Origin: an uncultured Prevotellaceae bacterium
Lineage (GTDB): Bacteria > Bacteroidota > Bacteroidia > Bacteroidales > Bacteroidaceae
Reading direction: 5' to 3'
DNA: 64,000 bases
Assembly: GCA_902776665.1 (NCBI GenBank)
Contig: CACYQZ010000002.1
Span: 101,108 to 165,107 of the forward strand
The position numbers were made by a program, and so were the translations under genes. Under the pieces are notes generated by a model, which had not been told where the DNA came from, made no database searches, and saw only the letters and a list, made by a program, of their open reading frames with translations. Shown piece after piece: positions 9,384 to 16,334 of the stretch (positions are counted from its first letter, which is position 1; each line of letters begins with the position of its first letter).

Positions 9384-9840
9384 GGCTGAAAGAGTTCCTA
9401 CACTCTTTCAACCACTAAAAATAGCGGAAGTTTTCAGTCCTTCTCTGGTGTGGAGAAGCAATTGGCGGAACTGGTTGCCCAGTTTCAGTTTTCAAATCAT
9501 AGGCTTTTCTTTTGTCTTTTTCGAGCCTTGTCCTTTTCGTAGTGCTTGCTTTCGAGGGTTAGGAATCGGTCCTATCGCGGAACGGCGTCTTCTTTACCAT
9601 GTGCCTATCTATGGATGGCAGCCTTGCTAACTTGCCTATATATCCCTATACAGCATAATATAGCATACTTTTCATTCCCCATCCTTGCACCCGTCGCTCC
9701 CTGGCCTTCCTCTTCCACCGTCGCGGGCTGTGAACGCAGATAAACGCTACCCCCGCCGTGGCCTCTTCCGCACGCTTGCGAGCAGGACTGCTCGGTTTGT
9801 CTTTTTTTTGGAAAAAGCGCAAAAACGCAATTTTCCGCCA
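9384..9840 (-). ncRNA. Candidate structured leader RNA or sRNA with terminal hairpin
   Basis: The 450 nt between a minus-strand promoter (9841-9872) and the recoded gene hold no credible gene but strong secondary structure. There is a perfect GAGCAG/CTGCTC palindrome near 9780-9793. A CCAC...GTGG stem encloses two GCGTT repeats near 9715-9765. At 9384-9413 a 12-bp hairpin with a 6-nt loop is followed on the minus strand by AAATATTTTT, which resembles a terminator or attenuator. A 13-codon frame (MVKKTPFRDRTDS) starts near 9600 and could be a leader peptide. Whether this is an attenuated 5' leader or a free RNA cannot be decided from sequence. Confidence 0.4.
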
Positions 9841-9872
9841 CAAAGTTACGAATTGTCTTTGATTCCGCCAAA
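9841..9872 (-). promoter_or_regulatory. Promoter reading toward the structured leader and the recoded gene
   Basis: Minus strand TTTG (9872-9869), 20-nt spacer, TAACTTTG (9848-9841). It is back to back with the antitoxin promoter at 9899-9930. Confidence 0.7.
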
Positions 9873-9898
9873 TTTTTTCGCAGTTTTTTCAAAAAAAT

Positions 9899-9930
9899 TT
9901 TGCTTGTGTCGGTTTTTTTTGTTACTTTTG
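9899..9930 (+). promoter_or_regulatory. Promoter of the antitoxin/PIN toxin operon
   Basis: TTTG (9899-9902), 20-nt spacer, TACTTTTG (9923-9930), giving a leader of about 20 nt before ATG 9959. Confidence 0.7.
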
Positions 9931-9958
9931 CAGACGGAAATCAAAGTTGTTTGAAAAA

Positions 9959-10204
9959 ATGTGCAGGTATAGTATTGCAATTGACGATGCCGTGATGGAA
10001 ATGGTGAGGCCCTCCATCGCAGCCGGAATGGACGAGGATACGTGGGTGCAGCTTCAGGTGGAAATGTTGTTTTCACAGATGGCGGCATCTCGCAGAAGTG
10101 CGTCTTTTGACGATGAATACATGAAGAATCTGATTCATTTGTCTGCTCCCGCGTGGAAAGGCGTCCGGGATGCCGACAAGTGGGTTCGTGAATTGAGGGG
10201 TTAG
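9959..10204 (+). CDS. Putative antitoxin of a PIN-domain toxin-antitoxin pair
   Basis: 81 residues from ATG 9959; an in-frame start at 9947 would sit too close to the promoter's start site. The protein (MCRYSIAIDDAVMEMVRP...) looks like the short helical antitoxins that precede PIN toxins in Bacteroidetes: an N-terminal stretch that could form a ribbon-helix-helix DNA-binding unit, then acidic and aromatic residues. It is followed after 2 nt by the toxin gene. Antitoxin role is inferred mainly from size, order and spacing. Such pairs usually repress their own promoter. Confidence 0.7.
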   Translation: MCRYSIAIDDAVMEMVRPSIAAGMDEDTWVQLQVEMLFSQMAASRRSASFDDEYMKNLIHLSAPAWKGVRDADKWVRELRG

Positions 10205-10206
10205 TC

Positions 10207-10656
10207 ATGGCGAAGGCAGTTCTTCTGGATAGTGGTTTTTTGATTCGGCTGATGAATCCCGACGAGCCGCTTCATAGCGTGGCTTTGGACTATTTCAAGC
10301 AATACATCACTAGTGGTGTTGCCTGCAAGGTTTCTACCATTGCTTTGGCAGAATATGGCGTGAAGGGCGATTTGCGTTTTTTGCCTACGCGTTATTTGCA
10401 ATATGTGCCATTCCTTTATAGTCATGCCGAGGTGGCAGCTAAATTTATGCGTGAGGTTGTTGAGGCCAAGCAAAAGCGTGGCGCAGTGATTCAGCCTCGC
10501 GTCGTTATTCCCAACGATACGAAAATGTTCGCACAGGCGAGTGCCGACCCCGATGTTTTCGCTTTTGTATCGGCAGATTCAGAGGCTAAAAAAGTTTATG
10601 ACCTGTTGGAAAACGCAAATTTTGAATTTGTGAATATTCGAGAGAACGACAAATAA
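10207..10656 (+). CDS. PIN-domain ribonuclease toxin
   Basis: 149 residues. The first acidic residue of the PIN fold is in the N-terminal strand (KAVLLDSGFLIRLM), the second in STIALAEYG, and the third region is NDTKMFAQASADPDVFAFVSAD. This is the normal order of the PIN active-site aspartates and glutamate that bind Mg or Mn and cleave RNA. VapC-like toxins of this family cut tRNA or rRNA when free of antitoxin. The gene overlaps nothing and lies 2 nt after the antitoxin stop. It sits just upstream of two unusual tRNA-like genes, which may be coincidence. Confidence 0.8.
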   Translation: MAKAVLLDSGFLIRLMNPDEPLHSVALDYFKQYITSGVACKVSTIALAEYGVKGDLRFLPTRYLQYVPFLYSHAEVAAKFMREVVEAKQKRGAVIQPRVVIPNDTKMFAQASADPDVFAFVSADSEAKKVYDLLENANFEFVNIRENDK

Positions 10657-10671
10657 TCAGTTTTTTCCATG

Positions 10672-10733
10672 AAAATCAAAAGTTATACTTGCGATTTTCC
10701 TGCAAAATCCAAAGTTATACTTGCGATTTTCCT
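10672..10733 (+). repeat. Two 30-bp direct repeats
   Basis: Units 10672-10701 and 10704-10733 differ by one base and contain AAAGTTATACTTGCGATTTT. The reverse complement of the second includes TAACTTTG, so each could carry a weak minus-strand promoter element. The rest of the gap to 10940 is AT-rich and otherwise holds only the tRNA promoter element and two copies of ATTGTCAATTGA. Confidence 0.7.
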
Positions 10734-10882
10734 ATTTTTTTTCGTTTGAAAAGTATCGTTATTTTTTTTGTATCTCCAAATTTTTGCGCAGTTTTTTATG
10801 GAAAAACGACTGTGTTTTCCTGAAACACTCTACTCGTTAAGTATTTTTAACAAATGGGGGGGTAGTTTTTAGTATTTATTAT

Positions 10883-10890
10883 TATCTTTG
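10883..10890 (+). promoter_or_regulatory. -7 element ahead of the tandem tRNA-like genes
   Basis: TATCTTTG matches the TAnnTTTG -7 box; no clear TTTG is seen 19-21 nt upstream. It would start transcription about 45 nt before the first tRNA-like gene. Confidence 0.5.
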
Positions 10891-10940
10891 CAACGGAATA
10901 TAAATTGTCAATTGAAAATAGTCAAATTGTCAATTGATTT

Positions 10941-11031
10941 GCGGGTGTAGTGTAACGGCAGCACACAAGATTTCAGATCTTGACGGAGCATTTCCATTGC
11001 TCAGGCGCGGGTTCGACTCCCGTCACCCGCT
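10941..11031 (+). tRNA. tRNA-like gene, anticodon UCA, long variable arm
   Basis: 91 nt fold into a full cloverleaf. The acceptor stem GCGGGTG/CACCCGC has 7 bp with U73. The D arm is GTGT/GCAC, and the anticodon stem CAAGA/TCTTG is perfect. The loop is TTTCAGA, so positions 34-36 read UCA, which pairs with UGA. The variable arm is about 24 nt with stem GAGCA/TGCTC, and the T arm is GCGGG/CCCGT with loop TTCGACT. The acceptor stem and U73 match bacterial tRNA-Gly (G1:C72, C2:G71, G3:C70, U73), yet the class II variable arm does not. If the loop is shifted by one base the anticodon would be CAG (Leu), but that breaks the perfect anticodon stem. G37 after A36 is unusual. It may be a UGA-reading tRNA, an allo-tRNA-like molecule or a tRNA-mimic leader. 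Confidence 0.6.
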
Positions 11032-11038
11032 CGACGAT

Positions 11039-11129
11039 ACGGGCTTAGTGTAACGGCAGCACACAGGTTTTCGGGGCCTGACGTTCGGTTTCCAACCCGA
11101 CTGAGGCGGTTCGATTCCGCCAGCCCGTG
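11039..11129 (+). tRNA. tRNA-like gene, anticodon UCG, long variable arm
   Basis: Also 91 nt and clearly a paralogue of the preceding one: the D arm (TAGTGTAACGGCAGCAC) is identical and TTTCCA recurs in the variable-arm loop. Acceptor stem ACGGGCT/AGCCCGT (7 bp) with G73; anticodon stem CAGGT/GCCTG (one G-U), loop TTTCGGG, so 34-36 read UCG (Arg CGA codons), or CGG if shifted by one. The variable arm is about 24 nt with one bulge, and the T arm is GGCGG/CCGCC. Arg tRNAs normally have short variable arms, so it is atypical. It lies 7 nt after the first copy and ends 4 nt before the next start codon, implying one transcript. Confidence 0.6.
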
Positions 11130-11133
11130 CGAG

Positions 11134-12126
11134 ATGAGTGTAATTCAGCAACCGAACCCGAAAGATAAATTCAAGCGTTGGGAAGACCCGTTGTTCAACG
11201 ATCTTCGCAAGATATTCTCGCGCTATCAACTTCGGGAGGTGATGACCCACAGCAGTTTCTATGAAGAGGAAGGCAAGGGCAACAGCCGCTATGTGTTCGC
11301 CGGGCAGTATGTGTTTCGCGGTCAGGTGGCCGAGGTGCTCTACCGCTATGCCGTGGGCGAGGGCACGCGGTTGCAGCAGATTCTGGGCAACCTGTTCCGT
11401 CAGGAGCGTTTGGAGCGGCTTTTTGGCGAGTGGCAGCTGCGGCAGTTCGTTCGCTTCGGCGAGAACTTCAAACTGGAGACCCACCGCCACATCTTCGTCT
11501 ATGCCCTTTTCGGCTACGTCTCGACCCTCGACGACGACCTGCGCCAGTGGTTTATTACCAAATACATCATCAACGACGATGCGAGGCATCTGTTTCGCCA
11601 TCGTCAGCGCAACGTGAACCTCTTGGCGCAGGCCGACGAGATGGTGCGCCGCACCGACGGGCGACGGTTGGCACTCGAAATGGAACAAACTGAAGAAGGC
11701 CTGCACAGGGCGAAGGCCGTACTGTCGGACGGTTCGGTGCTCTGCGAGGCCGAGAGCAAGAGTTGGCGCTACGCCCGCACGAAGGCCACGAAGATGGCGC
11801 TGAACATGCTGGCGACGCCGTCGCGTAAGATGATGCTGTCGAACCCGGCGTATCAGGCTCGCGTGCGTGCGCGATTAGAAGAGGTCAAGGCGAAGCGCAA
11901 GGCCGAGATTGAGGCTCGCGACGCTGCGAAGGAAGAACTTCGCCTGCAAAAGAAAGAAGCCCGCAAGGTGTTGGCCCGCATCCGCGATGCGAAGCGTCGT
12001 GAGAGTCAGGCAGCCGCGAAGATTCGCAAGGCCGAGAATGCTCGTCGTGCCGCCATCAAGGCCGCGAAGGAGGCTCGTCCGATGAGTGCGAACAAGCGTC
12101 GTTTTTTGGAGGATAAGAAAAAGTGA
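11134..12126 (+). CDS. Degenerate RNase III-like protein with dsRNA-binding domain and basic tail
   Basis: 330 residues. Residues about 30-140 align with the RNase III fold: THSSFYEEEGKGNSRYVFAG corresponds to THRS...NERLEFLGD, and RHIFVYALFGYV to the ADTVEALIGG region. The catalytic acids of RNase III are replaced (E38 to S, E41 to V, D45 to Q, D114 to I, E117 to Y; E. coli numbering), so double-strand cleavage is unlikely. Residues about 195-240 (LHRAKAVLSDGSVLCEAESK...) resemble a dsRNA-binding domain. The last 90 residues are a Lys/Arg/Glu/Ala-rich helix, suited to RNA or ribosome binding. The start codon lies 4 nt after a tRNA-like gene, so translation must begin right behind a structured RNA. 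The fold assignment is by motif; a structural RNA chaperone or processing role is inferred. Confidence 0.65.
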   Translation: MSVIQQPNPKDKFKRWEDPLFNDLRKIFSRYQLREVMTHSSFYEEEGKGNSRYVFAGQYVFRGQVAEVLYRYAVGEGTRLQQILGNLFRQERLERLFGEWQLRQFVRFGENFKLETHRHIFVYALFGYVSTLDDDLRQWFITKYIINDDARHLFRHRQRNVNLLAQADEMVRRTDGRRLALEMEQTEEGLHRAKAVLSDGSVLCEAESKSWRYARTKATKMALNMLATPSRKMMLSNPAYQARVRARLEEVKAKRKAEIEARDAAKEELRLQKKEARKVLARIRDAKRRESQAAAKIRKAENARRAAIKAAKEARPMSANKRRFLEDKKK

Positions 12127-12226
12127 TGGGGTTGGAATCATTTTAAAACATTTTTTCATCATATTTTGTCATCATTTCGTCTTTTTTCTGTATTTTTGCA
12201 CCAAAATTCAAGTGGAAAACTAAGAA

Positions 12227-13414
12227 ATGAAGAATATGAAAAGAAATTTTGCAAAGATTTTGATGGGCGCGGCAGCATTTTCGACCGCGCTGGTGATGAG
12301 TTCGTGCACGGGCGACCAGTTCCGTGTGAGCGGTGAAATCACCGAGGCGAAAGACTCGGTGCTGTATTTGGAAAATATGAGTTTGAGCGGTCCGGTGAAG
12401 GTCGATAGCGTGACGCTCGGCGAGAGCGGTGCTTTCTCGTTCAGCGGTAAGGCTGCCGACGCGCCTGAGTTCTATCGGTTGCGCATCGCGAACCAAATCA
12501 TTAACCTCGCTGTGGATTCCACGGAGCAAATCGAGGTGAAGGCGCAATATCCGACGATGTCGGCGGTGTATGACGTGACGGGCTCGGAAGAATGCGCGAA
12601 AATCAAGGAACTAGCACTGTTGCAGATGGGTTTGCAGCGTCAGGTCGATGGAATCGTCAGGGCGCCCGAATTGGGCATCGATGCCGTCAGAGACAGCCTT
12701 TCGAGGGTGCTCGATGGTTATAAAAAGCATATCAAAGAGGATTATATTTTCAAGGAACCAATGCGCGCTTACGCCTACTATGCGCTGTTCCAGACCGTGC
12801 GCCTCGGACAGATGGAATCGCTGGTTTTCGACCCGCGAGCCAACGAACAGGACGTAAAAGTTTTTGCTGCCGTCGCCACGTCGTGGGATACCTATTATCC
12901 CGATGCTGAGCGCGGAAAGAACCTTCACAACATTGCCATCGAGGGAATGAAAAACGTGCGCATCGTGCAACAGCAGCAGGCCGAACTTCAACTCGACCCC
13001 GACAAGGTGAATGTGTCGAACATCATCGATGTTGCCTTGCTCGACAACAAGGGCCAAATGCGCCGTCTGACCGACCTGAAGGGAAAGGTCGTGCTGCTCG
13101 ATTTCCACGTTTTCGCCACGAAGGAATCGACCGCCCGCGTGATGGAACTGCGCGACATTTATAATAAATACCACGCGCAAGGCTTTGAGATTTATCAGAT
13201 TTCGCTCGACCCCGACGAACATTTCTGGAAGACGACCACCGCCGCGCTGCCGTGGATTTGCGTGCGCGACGCGAGAGGTTCGCAGAGCGAATCGGTGATA
13301 CAATACAACGTGCAGAGCGTCCCGACCTACTTCCTCGTCACGCGCAACAGCGACCTGCACAAGCGCGACGTGCAAATCAAAGACCTTGACGCGGAAATTC
13401 GGGCGTTGCTGTAG
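12227..13414 (+). CDS. DUF4369/thioredoxin-like lipoprotein without redox cysteines
   Basis: 395 residues (a start at 12236 is equally possible). A lipoprotein signal ends at SSC (about residue 27). Residues 30-130 are a DUF4369-type beta domain (FRVSGEITEAKDSVLYLENM). The C-terminal 150 residues are a TlpA/AhpC-like thioredoxin fold (KGKVVLLDFHVFATKES). Where TlpA proteins carry WCPPC this one has FATKES, so the CxxC pair is missing while the cis-Pro loop (SVPTYFLV) remains. It cannot be a normal disulphide reductase and may be a structural or chaperone-like member. Such proteins are abundant in Bacteroidetes envelopes. A TATTTTTG box at 12191-12198 probably starts its transcript, which may continue through the overlapping genes downstream. 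Confidence 0.8.
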   Translation: MKNMKRNFAKILMGAAAFSTALVMSSCTGDQFRVSGEITEAKDSVLYLENMSLSGPVKVDSVTLGESGAFSFSGKAADAPEFYRLRIANQIINLAVDSTEQIEVKAQYPTMSAVYDVTGSEECAKIKELALLQMGLQRQVDGIVRAPELGIDAVRDSLSRVLDGYKKHIKEDYIFKEPMRAYAYYALFQTVRLGQMESLVFDPRANEQDVKVFAAVATSWDTYYPDAERGKNLHNIAIEGMKNVRIVQQQQAELQLDPDKVNVSNIIDVALLDNKGQMRRLTDLKGKVVLLDFHVFATKESTARVMELRDIYNKYHAQGFEIYQISLDPDEHFWKTTTAALPWICVRDARGSQSESVIQYNVQSVPTYFLVTRNSDLHKRDVQIKDLDAEIRALL

Positions 13415-13426
13415 CATTTTGGAGGG

Positions 13427-13939
13427 ATGAAGAGGATTTTGATGACGGGATGGATTCTGGCGGTCTGCTTGCGGATTGAAGCGCAGACATTCAGTTTGGA
13501 AGCGGTGAGCGACAGCCTGAGTCGGCTCGTTCTCACGACCGATTCCACCTGCGACCGATGGGATTTGCCCTATCCTGTCTATCAGTTTCAGGTGGGCGAC
13601 ATCGACGGCGACGGAAGCATCGACGCGATGGTCGGAGTCATCAAAAAAACGCGGTTTCATCGGGAAATGGGCCGTCGATTGTTCATTTTCAAGAACCATC
13701 GCGGACGAGTCCGACCGCTTTGGATGGGGTCGAAACTCGGTGGGCAGTTGGAGGATTTCCGCTTCGTCGATGGCGTGGTTCGCGCCTTGGAATCGACCCG
13801 CGACGGAAAATACGTCGTTTCCGACTATCGTTGGGAGGAGTTTGGGCTGATTTTCGCCCATTTCATCGAGAAAAATATCAAACAAAAAGACCAAGCCTAT
13901 GAAAAATTTCTTGACAATGGCATTCGTCCTGCTGATTAG
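13427..13939 (+). CDS. Small secreted protein with a calcium-loop-like motif
   Basis: 170 residues with a signal peptide (MKRILMTGWILAVCLRIEAQ). One motif, VGDIDGDGSIDAMVGV (about residues 55-70), has the DxDGDGxxD layout of FG-GAP or EF-hand-like calcium sites. No other family is recognised. It starts 12 nt after the thioredoxin-like gene and its last 41 bp overlap the following DUF3160 gene, so it is part of the same overlapping cassette. Confidence 0.7.
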   Translation: MKRILMTGWILAVCLRIEAQTFSLEAVSDSLSRLVLTTDSTCDRWDLPYPVYQFQVGDIDGDGSIDAMVGVIKKTRFHREMGRRLFIFKNHRGRVRPLWMGSKLGGQLEDFRFVDGVVRALESTRDGKYVVSDYRWEEFGLIFAHFIEKNIKQKDQAYEKFLDNGIRPAD

Positions 13940-16334
13940 CATCGGCGGCAGTGCCCAGAAAGCTGGAAAACACGTTTACATCCCTGGCAACGGCCATTTG
14001 GATGTGGAGCAATTCATCAAACCCATCGACACGCGGATGGACATCAGCCGTTTGTCGCTGGCCGAACTGCGAATTTTGCGCAACGCCTTTGCTGCACGGC
14101 AAGGATTCGCCCTGAAAGATGCCGATCTGCGCCATATTTTTATGCAAACATCGTGGTACGACTCGCTCGTTTGGAATCAATACGACATTTCTGACAACCC
14201 ATCTATCCATCAGTCTTTCAGCGACTGGACTTTTTTTAGTGGCTACACCGAATACGACCAACCAGTGAAACTGACACCTGCCGAGCGAGCCTTCATTCGC
14301 AAGATTCAAGACCGCGAACAGGCGCTGAATTGGAGCGGTGACAAGAATTTGCCCGAAGGTCATCGTTTTCGCACTGACAACATCCTGAATCCCTTCCAAC
14401 TCGAAACGTTCGACCCGCAACTCAAGGACGCGCTCGGTCGCAATAGTTTTGCCATCGTTCCCGGTCGGAAAGTCCAACTTTTCCACGTTTATGAGAAAAA
14501 CGACTATTCCGATTTCCCGTCGTTTGTCACCACCGACCTCTACCTGCAACTTTTCCACCTTTATTTCGACTGTATGGTGCGCGAAATGGAGCAGAACGGA
14601 CTGGCGCAGGCCGTCGAACGCTTCTGTCGGGCGATGAAAAGTCAGACGACGGGTTGGAATCAGGCTTATTTCACGATTGCCGAAGCACTCATCACGGGTG
14701 CTCAGCCGCAGGTCGCTGACAACGAATTTCAACAGCAAATTCTCGATGAAATCGGCAAAATTCAACGCTCAGAAGACGATTTTTCAGAATTTCTCGACTA
14801 TCGACTCGTGAAATTTTCCTATTCGCTCTTCCGTCCGCGAGGCCACTACACGCGCAACGAAACTCTGGGTCGTTATTTCCGTGCGATGATGTGGCTGCAA
14901 CACGTTCCTTTTGGCACCGACAAGCCCCAACAACTGCAAAATGCCCTGATTCTCGCCGATGTCATTGGAAAAAGCGATGAATTGCGCCGCGTTTATCAGC
15001 AACTTTTCGAGCCGATGACCTTCCTGTTTGGCCAACCCGACAATCTCACCATTCTGCAAGTCTATGACGAAATTCAGAAAATCGGGTTGCCCATCGAAAA
15101 GCTGTTGAAAAACAAGAAAAAAATGGCCGAAATTCGGAAAAATCTCGATGAAATGGGCGAAAATCAAACCCGAATCCGTCCGAAATTTGAATTTACAAGC
15201 CACGTGAAAATCAATCTGATGCCGCAACGCTATATGCCCGACGCCGAGGTTTTGAACGAAATGATTGATGCGACGGGAAATCCCACGCGTCGCAGAGTGC
15301 CCAGTGGTCTCGATGTGTTTGCCGCCTTGGGCGTGGGAATGGCCGAGCAGATTCTCACGGGCGAAATCAAGGTGCAGGAAGCGTGGCCCGATTTCCAACC
15401 GACCCTGGCGAAGATGAAGGCGCGAATACAGCAAATCGACTGGAACGAAACGCTGTCGAACCGCTGGCTGAGCGGTCTTGTGGCGATGCAAGACACCGCT
15501 TTCTATCTGCACAATATGTATAATCGTGAGCCCGACAACCAACTGCCCGATTTTATGCGCACCGAACAATGGGCGAAGAAAAACCTGAATACGGCGCTTG
15601 CCTCGTGGGCCGAGCAGAAACACGACGCGATTCTCTATGCCAAGCAGCCGATGGGTGCCGAATGTGGTTCTGGTGGACCGCCTCACCCTGTCGTGAAAGG
15701 CTATGTCGAGCCGAACATCGCGTTTTGGAAGCGTGCCGTCGCGTTGAACATCGCCATCGAGGATTTTCTGGAGAAATATCAGTTGAAAACGCCGAAAATC
15801 TTGTCTGCCTCCGAGCGAATCAGCGAACTGGCCGAGTTTCTGCTGAATGTCAGCCGAAAAGAGATGAAATGGGGTGGGGCAATCACCGACGAGGAATACA
15901 AACAGATAGAAATCATCGGTTCCACCGTCGAATACATCTCGCTCGACCTGATTCGCCAGCCTGACCAGTATCTTGACGGCTGGGACAATGTGGAGGGTGC
16001 CGACCGCTCGGTGGCTTGCGTGGCCGACGTCTATACCGCCAATGCCGTCAACAATCCGAACAAGTCGATTCTCTACGCCGCGACGGGACCTGCCTACGAA
16101 ATCTATGTGGCAGTGGATATTGCAGGCGAACGCTATCTGACGCGTGGTGCCGTGCTGTCGTATCGCGAATTTGAGCGACCGCTTGGCGAACAACGACTCA
16201 CCGACGAGGAATGGCAACAGCAGTTGAAGCAATCGCCCGACCGCGGTGTGCCAGCGTGGATGAAGGAAATCACCTTGCCGCTCGACGAAGAATTGAAAGA
16301 CAATGAAGAATTTTTTTATAGCTCTGGGTGTTAG
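13899..16334 (+). CDS. Secreted YARHG/DUF3160 protein
   Basis: 811 residues with a signal peptide (MKNFLTMAFVLLISIGGSAQ). Near the N-terminus is a YARHG-like module (SLAELRILRNAFAARQGFAL, about residues 52-90). It is followed by a long DUF3160 region with the typical SFVTTDLYLQLFHLYFD pattern (about 205-225) and a conserved ending (YAATGPAYEIYVAVDI...). DUF3160 proteins are large envelope-associated proteins of unknown function. The gene starts inside the previous gene (41-bp overlap) and ends inside the CapA gene (32-bp overlap), which argues for translational coupling. Confidence 0.8.
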   Translation: MKNFLTMAFVLLISIGGSAQKAGKHVYIPGNGHLDVEQFIKPIDTRMDISRLSLAELRILRNAFAARQGFALKDADLRHIFMQTSWYDSLVWNQYDISDNPSIHQSFSDWTFFSGYTEYDQPVKLTPAERAFIRKIQDREQALNWSGDKNLPEGHRFRTDNILNPFQLETFDPQLKDALGRNSFAIVPGRKVQLFHVYEKNDYSDFPSFVTTDLYLQLFHLYFDCMVREMEQNGLAQAVERFCRAMKSQTTGWNQAYFTIAEALITGAQPQVADNEFQQQILDEIGKIQRSEDDFSEFLDYRLVKFSYSLFRPRGHYTRNETLGRYFRAMMWLQHVPFGTDKPQQLQNALILADVIGKSDELRRVYQQLFEPMTFLFGQPDNLTILQVYDEIQKIGLPIEKLLKNKKKMAEIRKNLDEMGENQTRIRPKFEFTSHVKINLMPQRYMPDAEVLNEMIDATGNPTRRRVPSGLDVFAALGVGMAEQILTGEIKVQEAWPDFQPTLAKMKARIQQIDWNETLSNRWLSGLVAMQDTAFYLHNMYNREPDNQLPDFMRTEQWAKKNLNTALASWAEQKHDAILYAKQPMGAECGSGGPPHPVVKGYVEPNIAFWKRAVALNIAIEDFLEKYQLKTPKILSASERISELAEFLLNVSRKEMKWGGAITDEEYKQIEIIGSTVEYISLDLIRQPDQYLDGWDNVEGADRSVACVADVYTANAVNNPNKSILYAATGPAYEIYVAVDIAGERYLTRGAVLSYREFERPLGEQRLTDEEWQQQLKQSPDRGVPAWMKEITLPLDEELKDNEEFFYSSGC

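Noticed and set aside
9160-9954. Plus- and minus-strand reading frames of 60-156 codons at 9160-9630, 9605-9892, 9646-9843 and 9685-9954
   Set aside because: They lack family patterns and signals, overlap promoters or structured RNA, and two are antisense to the recoded gene.
10941-11031. Ordinary tRNA-Leu(CAG)
   Set aside because: The long variable arm would fit Leu, but CAG at 34-36 breaks the perfect 5-bp anticodon stem, and U73 is not the A73 required for Leu.
10941-11031. Selenocysteine tRNA
   Set aside because: The anticodon and long arm fit, but the acceptor/T stems are 7+5 bp rather than the extended bacterial tRNA-Sec form, the D stem has 4 bp, and position 73 is U not G.
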